Part shown: positions 18,270 through 26,686 of the stretch, one piece after another
How positions within the stretch are numbered: the stretch's first letter is position 1
How the letters are laid out: each line of letters opens with the position of its first letter
From: Hyphomonas sediminis
GTDB taxonomy: Bacteria; Pseudomonadota; Alphaproteobacteria; Caulobacterales; Hyphomonadaceae
Reading direction: 5' to 3'
Length of the DNA stretch: 64,000 nucleotides
Assembly: GCF_019679475.1 (NCBI RefSeq)
Contig: NZ_JAIEZP010000001.1
Location: forward strand, 2,666,001-2,730,000
Position numbers and translations under genes: made by a program
The notes under the pieces: generated by a model
What the model was told of the DNA's origin: nothing
Databases searched by the model: none
What the model saw: the letters and a program-made list of their open reading frames with translations, nothing else

Positions 18270-19948
18270 CGATCCCCTGGCATGGTCATGTCACGGTTTT
18301 GCTCGATCGGCGATGGAGTGGGGAAATTGAAGACAGAGTCTTCAAGCGCCCTAGCCGAAAGCTGAACGCTGGTCCGGCCGGCTTCGGCAACTGCAGCGGA
18401 CGGACAGGCCAGCGACCCGCGATAACTGATCGCCGCTGCCAGAAGGCGCTCTGCGGGATCACCCAACTCACGGGAAAAATCGTCCGCTACCTGACAACCC
18501 GGCAGGCGAACGCCAAACGATGCCGGAGAGTTGTTCGGAATAAAACCATCCGCATAATCCCCGAAGCCGGTATTGTTCACGCCCTGGAACTGGATGGTGT
18601 AATAGGTCTCCCCGCAATTGTCTGTTGGGTAGAATCCGTAAGGCTTTCCGCATGTCGTGTTGCCGATCAGGATCACTTCCACATTGATCCCGCGCAGACC
18701 GTTGATGACGGCCTCACTGGCGCTGCAGGTGCCAGCGGTCGACAGCACAAAGACACGCGGCAGGTTGAGGCTGGGCAGCGGCGTCCCCGAGGCTAGCGAG
18801 AAGTCGAGCCCCTGCGTGTAGAAAGGCACCGGGTTGTTCGTCTGTCCCGTCACTGGATTTCGGTTTCCAGCCGCCGCATTGAAGCGGAGACGTTCAAAAG
18901 TCTGGTTCTGCGTGCGCGCGTTGCCGGCGACCATGTAGCTGAGCTGGGATGCGACGGCGAGCAGACCGCCCCCGTTGTAGCGCAGGTCCAGCACAAGATC
19001 GCTCACGCCTTCAGCCTGCATCTGAAGCATCGCCTCATAAATCTCGCGCTCGCTCGAGAATGGGCTGAACGTGTTGAACAGGATGTAGCCTACCTTTGTG
19101 CCCCGGCCATTGGGGTTTGTACCCGTCTCGATGATCGCCGTTCTGTTCACCGGCTTGGCGGAAAGGTTGACGGAAGTGAGCGACACTGTTCGCGTAAACC
19201 CGTCCGCATCCTGAACGGTAAAACTGTTTGTCAGCCCCGCAGTCTCCGGAAACAGAGCAGCGTTTAGCTGGTCGATATCTGATTGAGAATTGGAGTTTAC
19301 GAGATCGATGCCATTGATGCGCAGGATGCGCGACCCCCGCTCAAGATTGGCCTGACCGGCAACAACTGTTGAAGCTGGTGAGTTCGGAACCGTGTAACGA
19401 ATACGAAAGTCGCGCGGCGGCGTTGTGGAGAAAGCAACGTAGCTGGCGCCATAAGTCGCCGTTGGCGCTGCGTTGCGCGCGGCCAGGTAATCCTCCGTAG
19501 GCTCACTGAAATGGAAGTCATCCTTGTCTTTGCCCGACGCGGTCTGGGCGAATGTGCGCAACACATCAAAGTAATCCAGCCGGTTAGCATAGTTTGCCGG
19601 ATTTCTGTCGGTGACTTCCGTGTTCCAGAGATAGGTCTCGTTCGTCCAGGAGCGCAGCCAGAAGCGCTCGAGCAGGGCGCTGCCCTGAACATCGGGAAAG
19701 CGATTACCTTCGATGTCTACGCCGGTCCTGACGACTTCACAGCGGTTCACGAAGTTGCTTGCCGGCTCGAACGAGCCCTGCGCCCAGACCGGGCCGGAGG
19801 TTGGAGGCGGCGGGGGCGGAGGTGACGCAGACCCACCTCCACCACCCCCACCGCATGCCGCCAGCCAGACAGGAGCAGCCAGTGTCAGCACAGCAGCCGC
19901 AGCGGCCCGAATAGACGTATTGCGTGAGTGCTTCTGATGTGTGGCCAA
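18266..19948 (-). CDS. S41 (C-terminal processing) family peptidase lipoprotein
   Basis: A 560-residue envelope protein. The signal ends in VWLAAC with lipidation Cys, followed by seven glycines and then a run of prolines that act as a flexible tether. The PDZ-like region lies around residues 190-260 and the S41 domain follows: TKVGYILFNTFS, LVLDLRYNGGG, catalytic Ser in STAGTCSASEAVING and Lys in GNTTCGKPYGF. The Ser/Lys dyad is intact. The start is near an inefficient context; no alternative is obvious. Coupled to a downstream small lipoprotein. Substrate unknown. Confidence 0.88.
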   Translation of the reverse strand: MATHQKHSRNTSIRAAAAAVLTLAAPVWLAACGGGGGGGSASPPPPPPPTSGPVWAQGSFEPASNFVNRCEVVRTGVDIEGNRFPDVQGSALLERFWLRSWTNETYLWNTEVTDRNPANYANRLDYFDVLRTFAQTASGKDKDDFHFSEPTEDYLAARNAAPTATYGASYVAFSTTPPRDFRIRYTVPNSPASTVVAGQANLERGSRILRINGIDLVNSNSQSDIDQLNAALFPETAGLTNSFTVQDADGFTRTVSLTSVNLSAKPVNRTAIIETGTNPNGRGTKVGYILFNTFSPFSSEREIYEAMLQMQAEGVSDLVLDLRYNGGGLLAVASQLSYMVAGNARTQNQTFERLRFNAAAGNRNPVTGQTNNPVPFYTQGLDFSLASGTPLPSLNLPRVFVLSTAGTCSASEAVINGLRGINVEVILIGNTTCGKPYGFYPTDNCGETYYTIQFQGVNNTGFGDYADGFIPNNSPASFGVRLPGCQVADDFSRELGDPAERLLAAAISYRGSLACPSAAVAEAGRTSVQLSARALEDSVFNFPTPSPIEQNRDMTMPGDR

Positions 19949-20017
19949 CTGAACTCTCCCAGATTTCGTTTCCCTTACGATAAACGGGTTAGCCTACCGC
20001 TCGCAAAGGTCAATCAC

Positions 20018-20779
20018 TCATACGCCCTTAGGTGGACGGGACGGCTTTTTCGGCCCGAGCGCCGCGCGCTTGGATGGATCCTGTGTTTTCGGCTTGAAGG
20101 CACACAAGTCGGCAATCACGCAATGCCAGCACTCGGGCGTGCGCGCCTTGCACACGTAGCGCCCATGCAGGATCAGCCAATGGTGGGCACCCTTCTTGAA
20201 CTCAACCGGTGTGATGCGCTCGAGCCCTGTCTCGACATGGTCGGGTGTCTTGCCGGGCGCCAGCCCAGTCCTGTTGGAAACACGGAAGATGTGAGTATCG
20301 ACCGCAATGGTCGGCTCGCCGAAGGCTTCGTTCATGACGACATTTGCCGTCTTGCGCCCCACCCCCGGCAGCGTCGTCAGCTCGTCGCGCGTGCGTGGGA
20401 CTTCGCCGCCGAATTCATCTAGAATTTTCTGGCTGAGCGCGATGACGTTCTTGGCCTTGTTCCGCCAGAGACCAATCGTCTTGATGTAGCCGGCGACGCC
20501 CTCTTCCCCGAGCGCCAGCATTTTCTCCGGCGTGTCGGCAACAGCGAAGAGCTTCCGCGTGGCCTTGTTGACGCCAACATCCGTCGCCTGCGCTGACAGC
20601 GCAACAGCAACCAGCAATGTGAACGGGTTCACGAACTCCAGTTCGGTTTTCGGATCGGGGCGGTCTTCGGCCAGCGCTGCGAACAGCTCTGTTGCCTTGG
20701 CGCGCGTGAATTTTGAGCGCGGCGCGGACTTGACGGTCTTTCGAGCGGGTTTTGCAGTATCAGCCATGGGGTGAGGCAT
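20018..20779 (-). CDS. nth: Endonuclease III (DNA glycosylase/AP lyase)
   Basis: Base-excision repair of oxidised pyrimidines. The 253-residue protein has the helix-hairpin-helix LPGVGRKTANVV with catalytic Lys, the catalytic Asp in TIAVDTHIFRVSNR, and a C-terminal [4Fe-4S] site with Cys spacing C-x6-C-x2-C-x5-C. A lysine-rich N-terminal extension of about 40 residues precedes the core. AAGGG lies 6 bases upstream of the first ATG, supporting this start. It is divergent from the DUF2244 gene. Confidence 0.95.
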   Translation of the reverse strand: MPHPMADTAKPARKTVKSAPRSKFTRAKATELFAALAEDRPDPKTELEFVNPFTLLVAVALSAQATDVGVNKATRKLFAVADTPEKMLALGEEGVAGYIKTIGLWRNKAKNVIALSQKILDEFGGEVPRTRDELTTLPGVGRKTANVVMNEAFGEPTIAVDTHIFRVSNRTGLAPGKTPDHVETGLERITPVEFKKGAHHWLILHGRYVCKARTPECWHCVIADLCAFKPKTQDPSKRAALGPKKPSRPPKGV

Positions 20780-20823
20780 AGAGCGCCCTTTTCCGGACGC
20801 AAGGGCATGCTAGCTCTTTGCGA

Positions 20824-21312
20824 ATGCAATCTGCCCAAGAGACCATCTACATGGATGCCGTGCTGACGCCCAACCGGTCGCTCAGCCGGCAGGGCTTCTT
20901 CATTGCCATGCTCGCGATTGCAGTCACCTTCTTCCTCAACGGCCTGATGTTCTGGTCGATGGGCGCCCTGCCGATCCTCGGCTTCATGGGGCTGGATGTG
21001 CTGGCCATCTGGCTGGCGTTTCACATCTCCTTCAGGCGCCAGAAGGAAGAAACCCGGGTGACCGTCACCGCACGCGCGATTTGCCTGCACCACAAGGACG
21101 CCAAAGGCGGCGAAAAGTTTGCCGAAGTTCCCTCCGCATTCGCCCGCGTGAAACTCGCAGAGCCTGCAGGACCGGGCGATTGGCTTCGAATCGAACATGG
21201 CAAGACGGCCTGGGTGATCGGCCGCTTCCTGACGCCTGACGAACGGAAGTCCTTCGCGTCCGCGCTCCGCCAGGCCCTCGCTTCCGCTCGTGCAGAGCGA
21301 TATCCAGCCTGA
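20824..21312 (+). CDS. DUF2244 family membrane protein
   Basis: About 162 residues, with two hydrophobic helices (about 25-45 and 50-68) and then a soluble C-terminal half. The arrangement LTPNRSLSRQGF before the helices and RxxEETRVTVTARAICL after them matches DUF2244 proteins, which are often found near cytochrome oxidase or nth genes in alphaproteobacteria. Function unknown. An ATG at 20824 is taken; a later one at 20851 is also possible because neither has a clear ribosome binding site. Confidence 0.75.
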   Translation: MQSAQETIYMDAVLTPNRSLSRQGFFIAMLAIAVTFFLNGLMFWSMGALPILGFMGLDVLAIWLAFHISFRRQKEETRVTVTARAICLHHKDAKGGEKFAEVPSAFARVKLAEPAGPGDWLRIEHGKTAWVIGRFLTPDERKSFASALRQALASARAERYPA

Positions 21313-21323
21313 CCCGCAAAAAA

Positions 21324-21339
21324 ATGACGCAAGCGTCAT
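21324..21339. promoter_or_regulatory. Palindrome ATGACGC-AA-GCGTCAT upstream of the P450 gene
   Basis: A perfect 7+7 bp palindrome flanked by an A-run and a T-run lies about 85 bases ahead of the P450 start and 11 bases after the DUF2244 stop. The same core TGACGC-N2-GCGTCA occurs in two other promoter regions of the window (40040-40053, 49710-49723). The flanking A- and T-runs also make it a possible bidirectional terminator, but recurrence favours an operator. Confidence 0.5.
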
Positions 21340-21424
21340 AGTTTTTTCAAAAGGGCTGTGTTAAAACTTTCCCCAGCGACGCGATACGCCCCGCAAAGAG
21401 GGCGGAATTACTGGAGGATTGGAT

Positions 21425-22756
21425 ATGGCCGCCGATACCGTTTCATTCGTAAACCACCCGGCACTGCAGCGCCCGAAGGTGACAGAGCGCGAGCCGCTCC
21501 ACCCGCACAATATGCGCTATGGCGCAGACATTCCCCCTGCCTCCGAGATTGACCTCTCCACCCTCGACCTGATCGACGGCGAACTCTGGCGCCAGGGCAA
21601 ATACTGGGACCGTTTCGCGCGCCTGCGGAAGGAAGACCCGCTGCATTATTGCCCCGACAGCTTCCCCGGCCCGTTCTGGTCGGTGACCCGCTATGAAGAC
21701 GTGATGGCGATCGACACCGATCACAAACGCTTCTCTTCCAGCTGGGAATATGGCGGCATCACACTGGGCGAGCCCTTCAGCGATTTCGAACTGCCGATGT
21801 TCATCGCCATGGACGAACCGCGCCACTCCGAACAGCGCAAGACCGTGCAGCCCGCTGTCGCGCCAGACATGCTCAAGATCTACGAGCCGCTGATCCGCAG
21901 CCGCACGCAGGAAATCCTCGACTCCCTGCCCGTGAACGAGCCCTTCGACTGGGTCGACAAGGTTTCGATCGAGCTGACGACCATGATGCTCGCCACGCTG
22001 TTCGACTACCCGTTCGAGAAGCGCCGCGACCTGACGCATTGGTCTGACGTGTCCACCGGTATGCACAATCCGGACATCTGCCCCGGCGGCGAGGAAGAAT
22101 GGCGCGCCACGATGATGGAATGCCTCATGGCGTTCATGACCATCTTCCAGGAGCGCAAGCAGCAGCCGATCAAACATGACCTGATCAGCCTTCTGGCTCA
22201 TGGCGAGAAGACCAAGGACATGACCCCGCAGGAACTGCTGGGCAACGTCATCCTGCTGATCGTCGGTGGCAATGACACGACCCGCAACTCGATGACGGCA
22301 TCAGTCTATGCCCTCAACAAATACCCGAAAGAGTATGAAAAGCTGAAGGCCAACCCGGCGATCATTCCGAACATGGTGTCGGAGACGATCCGCTGGCAAA
22401 CGCCGCTCGCCTATATGCGCCGTACGGCTCTGGAAGATGTCGAGATGCACGGCAAGACCATCAAGAAGGGCGACCAGGTCGCCATGTGGTACGTGTCGGC
22501 AAACCGCGACGAGAGCTTCTGGGAAAACCCGAACGACTACATCATCGACCGCCCGGACGCGCGTCGGCACATTTCCTTCGGCTTCGGGATTCACCGCTGC
22601 GTCGGTAACCGCCTTGGCGAGATGCAGCTTCGCATTCTCTGGGAAGAACTGATGGCCCGTTTCGAGCATATCGAAGTTCTGGCCGAGCCGTCCCTGACGC
22701 AGAACGCTTTCGTGAAGGGCTACACCTGGATGCCAGTCGTGCTTCACCCGAAGTAA
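21425..22756 (+). CDS. Cytochrome P450, CYP153-type alkane omega-hydroxylase
   Basis: 443 residues. The I-helix oxygen-binding motif is GGNDTTRNSM, the K-helix ExxR is ETIRW, and the haem loop is FGFGIHRCVGNRLGEMQ with the thiolate Cys. The stretches RWQTPLAYMRRTAL, VAMWYVSANRDE and RHISFGFGIHRCVGNRL are close to CYP153 enzymes, which hydroxylate the terminal carbon of medium-chain alkanes. GGAGG lies 7 bases upstream of the ATG. CYP153 needs a ferredoxin and a ferredoxin reductase, usually adjacent; neither is here. It is followed by a terminator hairpin and a nitroreductase. Confidence 0.88.
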   Translation: MAADTVSFVNHPALQRPKVTEREPLHPHNMRYGADIPPASEIDLSTLDLIDGELWRQGKYWDRFARLRKEDPLHYCPDSFPGPFWSVTRYEDVMAIDTDHKRFSSSWEYGGITLGEPFSDFELPMFIAMDEPRHSEQRKTVQPAVAPDMLKIYEPLIRSRTQEILDSLPVNEPFDWVDKVSIELTTMMLATLFDYPFEKRRDLTHWSDVSTGMHNPDICPGGEEEWRATMMECLMAFMTIFQERKQQPIKHDLISLLAHGEKTKDMTPQELLGNVILLIVGGNDTTRNSMTASVYALNKYPKEYEKLKANPAIIPNMVSETIRWQTPLAYMRRTALEDVEMHGKTIKKGDQVAMWYVSANRDESFWENPNDYIIDRPDARRHISFGFGIHRCVGNRLGEMQLRILWEELMARFEHIEVLAEPSLTQNAFVKGYTWMPVVLHPK

Positions 22757-22786
22757 GGCTTGGCGGCAACTGCCTCTCCTGATTAG

Positions 22787-22817
22787 ACCTCCTGTCAGAC
22801 ATGACAGGAGGTTTTTT
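22787..22817 (+). terminator. Terminator hairpin overlapping the nitroreductase ribosome binding site
   Basis: An 11 bp perfect stem (22787-22797 with 22802-22812), a 4-base loop and a six-T run form a textbook intrinsic terminator for the P450 transcript. The 3' arm contains AGGAGG (22806-22811), which is the Shine-Dalgarno of the nitroreductase starting at 22819. The same hairpin would therefore hide that ribosome binding site in any read-through RNA. Confidence 0.85.
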
Positions 22818-22818
22818 C

Positions 22819-23490
22819 ATGGACGTTTCCACGGCCGTCGATCAGCGGATTTCAACGCGCGCTTTCCTGCCGGATGCCCCCTCGGCAGACGAGGTGAAAG
22901 CCTGGCTCACCGCCGCTCAGCGCGCGCCGTCGGGTGGCAACACCCAGCCCTGGCGCGTGATCGTCGTGACGGGTGAGGAAAAGGACAAGGTGGTCCAGCT
23001 CGCGCAGGAGAAACTCGCCGGCAATCCACGCGGGGAGCCGACTGACCGGCCGATCTACCCCAAAGACCTGTGGGAACCTCATGAAGCCCGCCGCCGCCGC
23101 GTGGGTGAGATGATGTATGAAGCCCTCGGCATCCCGCGCGAAGACCGTGCTGGGCGTCTCGCCTGGTTTGCCAACAATTACCGTTTCTTCGGCGCGCCGG
23201 CAGGCCTGTTCCTCGTGATCGACGAGCGTATGGGCCATGGCCAGTGGGGCCATGCGGGCATGTACCTTCAAACGCTCGCCCTGCTGGCCGAAGAACGCGG
23301 CTGGGGCACCTGCTTCCAGGAATGCTGGGGCATCCTGCGCCCGACGCTGAAAGAACATTTCGGCCTCGCGCCCACGGAAATGATCTGGTGCGGCGTCGCC
23401 TTCGGCAAGCCGGACAAGACCCACCCGGTCAACACACTGCGCGCTGAACGCGCGCCGCTGGAAGAGATTGCGGAGCTGCGCGGCTTCTAA
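22819..23490 (+). CDS. Nitroreductase family FMN oxidoreductase
   Basis: 223 residues with the FMN-binding pattern of the family: RISTRAF near the N-terminus, RAPSGGNTQPWRVIVV, and GWGTCFQECWG followed by a C-terminal VAFGKPDKTHPVN segment. These dimeric flavoproteins reduce nitroaromatics, quinones or enones with NAD(P)H; the physiological substrate is not evident. The ATG at 22819 is selected by the AGGAGG 7 bases upstream. An in-frame ATG at 22801 lies inside the hairpin and would add six residues. Confidence 0.9.
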   Translation: MDVSTAVDQRISTRAFLPDAPSADEVKAWLTAAQRAPSGGNTQPWRVIVVTGEEKDKVVQLAQEKLAGNPRGEPTDRPIYPKDLWEPHEARRRRVGEMMYEALGIPREDRAGRLAWFANNYRFFGAPAGLFLVIDERMGHGQWGHAGMYLQTLALLAEERGWGTCFQECWGILRPTLKEHFGLAPTEMIWCGVAFGKPDKTHPVNTLRAERAPLEEIAELRGF

Positions 23491-23540
23491 GCCTCGCTTT
23501 TGCCCAAATACCGCCGCAAGGGCGCGGTTTGATCCGTATC

Positions 23541-24149
23541 ATGATCACGCGCCGCGCCCTTCTGGCCACTGGCTTGGCCCTGCCCTTGCTGCCTTCGGTA
23601 AGCCGCGCCGATCCGCCGCCCGAATGGACCGCGAAACTGCTCACGGCCGCCCGGCAGCAGATCGGCGTGACCACTGGCTACGACCCCTCCTATGTCACGC
23701 TCGACTATCCCGGCGGGGACATTCCCCGGAACACCGGCGTCTGCACAGATGTCGTGATCCGTGCCTATCGGGACGCCTTTGATGTGGACCTGCAGGAGCT
23801 GGTGCACATCGACATGAAAGCCAATTTCACCAGCTACCCGACGACCTGGGGCCTGACGCGCACGGACAGGAGTATCGACCATCGGCGCGTGCCAAATCTT
23901 GAGCGCTACTTTACGCGCAAGGGCCTGAAACGCGACGTGCCGGGACAGAGTGCGGACTGGCAGGCCGGCGACCTCGTCACCATGCGCCTTGGCGGGCGCC
24001 TGCCGCATATTGCCATATTCTCAGGGTATGATCCGGTTACGGAACGTGCGCGCTATATCCACAATATTGGCGGGGGCACGCGTGAGGAAATCATGCTGGC
24101 GGATTATGACTATCCGATGCGATTTCGCTTTCCGCCACCTGAGGCCTGA
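23541..24149 (+). CDS. DUF1287 secreted protein
   Basis: About 202 residues. A Tat-like or Sec signal starts ITRRALLATGLALPLLP and ends near SRADPP. The mature part has the DUF1287 features: a Cys in NTGVCTDVVIRAYRD and a His in GGRLPHIAIFSG, the pair placed as in NlpC/P60-like cysteine hydrolases. A role in cell-wall or amide hydrolysis would be inference. No strong ribosome binding site; TTG at 23529 is an alternative start. Confidence 0.75.
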   Translation: MITRRALLATGLALPLLPSVSRADPPPEWTAKLLTAARQQIGVTTGYDPSYVTLDYPGGDIPRNTGVCTDVVIRAYRDAFDVDLQELVHIDMKANFTSYPTTWGLTRTDRSIDHRRVPNLERYFTRKGLKRDVPGQSADWQAGDLVTMRLGGRLPHIAIFSGYDPVTERARYIHNIGGGTREEIMLADYDYPMRFRFPPPEA

Positions 24150-24152
24150 CGG

Positions 24153-24839
24153 CTAATCCGGAAACCTCCAGCGGCGCACGGTCAGGTCTATCTCGCGGTC
24201 CGTTCTGACGGCCAGCGCGCCCGCAAAGCCTTCCGCCGGCTCAAACTCTACCAAGCGCCAGCTACCGAATTCGTAATTTTCCCAATGCGCCTCGACGAGC
24301 GCAGGCGACCCTTGCGTGGACAGATCCACGGTGAAACTTTTTCCAGAGACGGAGAAGCCCGAACCCAGCGCTTTCAGAACCGCTTCTTTCGCAGTCCAGA
24401 AACGATAGAATTTCTGCATGCGTTCACGCGCACTCAATCCGCTCAGTGTTGCGATCTCTGCTGGTGAGAAAAACATGCTTTCCACGTCCTCGGTCAGCGG
24501 CTGGATACTCTCGATATCCACGCCGGCAACATCCTCACAGATCACAAGCGCCGCAAGACCGCCGCTATGGCTGAGATTGAACGAATACGGACAATCCACG
24601 TCAACCAGAAAAGGCCGGCCATGTTCGCCTGCGCCAAACTGAAAGCTCCCCGGAGCGCGGTTCAAGGCAGCCCCCAGAATACCGCGCATGCCCGCGCGCG
24701 ATGCGGCCCACCTTTGTTGCAAAGTGCTTGTGACGAAGCGTGCCGCCCGCGCCTTTTCATCTTCGGAGAGCCAATGATCGGGCGACGCCATATCGAGCGA
24801 CCATATCCAGACGTCAGCAGGGATCGCGGCACCCGACAC
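24153..24839 (-). CDS. 4'-phosphopantetheinyl transferase, Sfp type
   Basis: 228 residues. The Mg-binding GVDIES and the FYRFWTAKEAVLKALG motif are both intact, as is the NLSHSGG CoA-binding region. The family attaches phosphopantetheine from CoA to carrier proteins of fatty-acid, polyketide or nonribosomal peptide synthases. No such synthase is in the window, so the target is unknown. It ends the scpA-scpB strand run, at a position where many alphaproteobacteria carry tat genes. Confidence 0.9.
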   Translation of the reverse strand: MSGAAIPADVWIWSLDMASPDHWLSEDEKARAARFVTSTLQQRWAASRAGMRGILGAALNRAPGSFQFGAGEHGRPFLVDVDCPYSFNLSHSGGLAALVICEDVAGVDIESIQPLTEDVESMFFSPAEIATLSGLSARERMQKFYRFWTAKEAVLKALGSGFSVSGKSFTVDLSTQGSPALVEAHWENYEFGSWRLVEFEPAEGFAGALAVRTDREIDLTVRRWRFPD

Positions 24840-24846
24840 GTTGGGC

Positions 24847-25857
24847 CTACTCGTCGTCGCGCCAGGTATCCATCGGCTGCTGTGGCACGCGCGTCTCCTT
24901 GCGCAGGCGCATCACGGCAGCCTTGATATCTGCGCCATCGAACTCGTCAGCCTCTTCCTGCGTACGCTCCGGCGCGCGCGTATAGGCAAAGACGCTGACA
25001 CCGCCCTGGTCCTCGTATTCTTCTTCGGCTTCTTCCTCAGTTCCTGAAATCTGCGCCGCTTCGGAAGCGGGGTGCGCTTCAGCAGCGCCATCATCTTCCG
25101 GTGCATCGCCAGCTTCGTCCGTGACGAAATCGGTCACAAAGGACTCAACCTCCTCCAGATCCGCCAGGTCATTGATCAGAACATCGTCTTCCGTCAGAGC
25201 TTCTTCATCCGGCATCTGGAAACCGGACGGTATGACATCGGACAGCAAGCCTTCGGCCTCAAGGTCCGCCTTGCCCGGCAATGTATCGAGGCTCTCCAGC
25301 CCGAAATGCTCAAGAAACTTTTCAGTCGTTCCGAAGCAGACTGGCAGGCCGGGTGTTTTACGGCGGCCGCGTGTGCGCACCCACCCCGTTTCCAGCAGCG
25401 TATCGATGACCGTCTTGGAGACCGCCACGCCGCGCACAGCTTCGATCTCGGCGCGGGTCACCGGCTGACCGTAGGCGATAATCGCCAGCGTTTCCATTGC
25501 CGCCTGCCCCAGCTTTTTCTGGACCTGACGTTCCTCCACGAACAGCCAGGAGAGATCCTGCGCCGTCTGAAAGCGCCATTTTCCAGCGACTTCGACCAGG
25601 TTCACGCCACGTTTGGAATAGACGCCGCGTAGCGACATAAGCACTTCGCCCGCCTCGATCCCATGGGGCAGAACCTGCGCAACCTGATCGGCGGAGAGCG
25701 GCTCGCCCGCGGCAAAGAGGATCGCTTCAGCACGGCGCACGCCTTCCGCCAGCAATTCCTCACGGCTGCCGGCAAAGGCAGGTGTGTTCAAGCCCGGAAA
25801 CTCGGCCTGCGGATCTACTGCCCCCTGATCATTCATCTCGTCGGTCATGGTCAGCAT
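24847..25857 (-). CDS. scpB: Segregation and condensation protein ScpB
   Basis: 336 residues. The tandem winged-helix core occupies roughly residues 30-215, with AEAILFAAGEPLSADQVAQVLP, QAAMETLAIIAYGQPVTRAEIEAVRG and a wing ending in GLPVCFGTTEKFLEHFGL. A long acidic tail follows, extending the protein well past the usual 200 or so residues. ScpB is the kleisin-associated subunit of the SMC condensin. The gene starts one base after the scpA stop; ATG at 25848 is also possible. Confidence 0.93.
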   Translation of the reverse strand: MLTMTDEMNDQGAVDPQAEFPGLNTPAFAGSREELLAEGVRRAEAILFAAGEPLSADQVAQVLPHGIEAGEVLMSLRGVYSKRGVNLVEVAGKWRFQTAQDLSWLFVEERQVQKKLGQAAMETLAIIAYGQPVTRAEIEAVRGVAVSKTVIDTLLETGWVRTRGRRKTPGLPVCFGTTEKFLEHFGLESLDTLPGKADLEAEGLLSDVIPSGFQMPDEEALTEDDVLINDLADLEEVESFVTDFVTDEAGDAPEDDGAAEAHPASEAAQISGTEEEAEEEYEDQGGVSVFAYTRAPERTQEEADEFDGADIKAAVMRLRKETRVPQQPMDTWRDDE

Positions 25858-25858
25858 C

Positions 25859-26686
25859 TCAGGCAGTTGCCACCATCTCCTGCGGGCGCGCAGTCATGCG
25901 GCGCAGGAAGATGGGCGCGAAGTGCGTATCCTGACGAAGATCCACTTCGCCGTCGCGCGTCAGCTCAAGCGCTGCGGAGAATACGCTTGCGGTGACAGAA
26001 CGTTCAGGCACTTCAGGATTGATGTCCGTCATCGCCGTGCGGATGTCCTCAAGGCTCGCCCATTGGTCGAGTTGCTCACGCAGCGCACGCAACGTCGTGC
26101 GCGCCTGCTCCAGCGGCAGGACCAACTGTTGCTCGATCCGGTGCGGGCGTTCCTTTTCCTTCCGGTCACGGAGCGCGCCCAGCGCCGTGGAAAGATCGTA
26201 AAGCGAAGCGGTGTATTCCATATGCTTCACGACTTTGGGCTGCTCGGTCTCGCCGCGAAGATGCACCACCTGCCCCAGGATCGGGCCAGCTTCCAGCTCG
26301 CGCACGGCCTGGCGCATGGCATCCAGCCGCTTGAGGCGGAACGAAAGCCGGGCGGCCATCTCTTCGCCGGTCGGCTCGTCTTCTTCGAGTGCTTCGGGCT
26401 TGGGCAGCAGAAGGCGCGACTTCATGAAGGCGAGCCAGGACGCCATCAGCAGATAGTCAGCCGCAATGTCGATCCGCTTGGTGCGCGCGTCTTCGATGAA
26501 GCTGAGATACTGCTCGGCCAGCTGCAGCATCGAAATCTGCAGCAGGTTCACCTTCTGGCGGCGCGCCAGTTCCAGCAACAGGTGTAGCGGGCCTTCATAG
26601 CCGCCGATCTCGACGGTGAAGATATTGATACCCTCGGCGTCTTCAGCGCCCGCAGACAGCGCATCGATGGAAATCGTGTCGCTCAT
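25859..26686 (-). CDS. scpA: Segregation and condensation protein ScpA
   Basis: 275-residue kleisin of the SMC-ScpAB condensin. The N-terminal signature YEGPLHLLLELARRQKVNLLQI and the internal DYLLMASWLAFMKSRLLLP are typical, as is a winged-helix C-terminus with VSVRxxFxAALEL-like composition (SVFSAALELTRDGEVDL). It overlaps nagZ by 4 bases. Confidence 0.95.
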   Translation of the reverse strand: MSDTISIDALSAGAEDAEGINIFTVEIGGYEGPLHLLLELARRQKVNLLQISMLQLAEQYLSFIEDARTKRIDIAADYLLMASWLAFMKSRLLLPKPEALEEDEPTGEEMAARLSFRLKRLDAMRQAVRELEAGPILGQVVHLRGETEQPKVVKHMEYTASLYDLSTALGALRDRKEKERPHRIEQQLVLPLEQARTTLRALREQLDQWASLEDIRTAMTDINPEVPERSVTASVFSAALELTRDGEVDLRQDTHFAPIFLRRMTARPQEMVATA

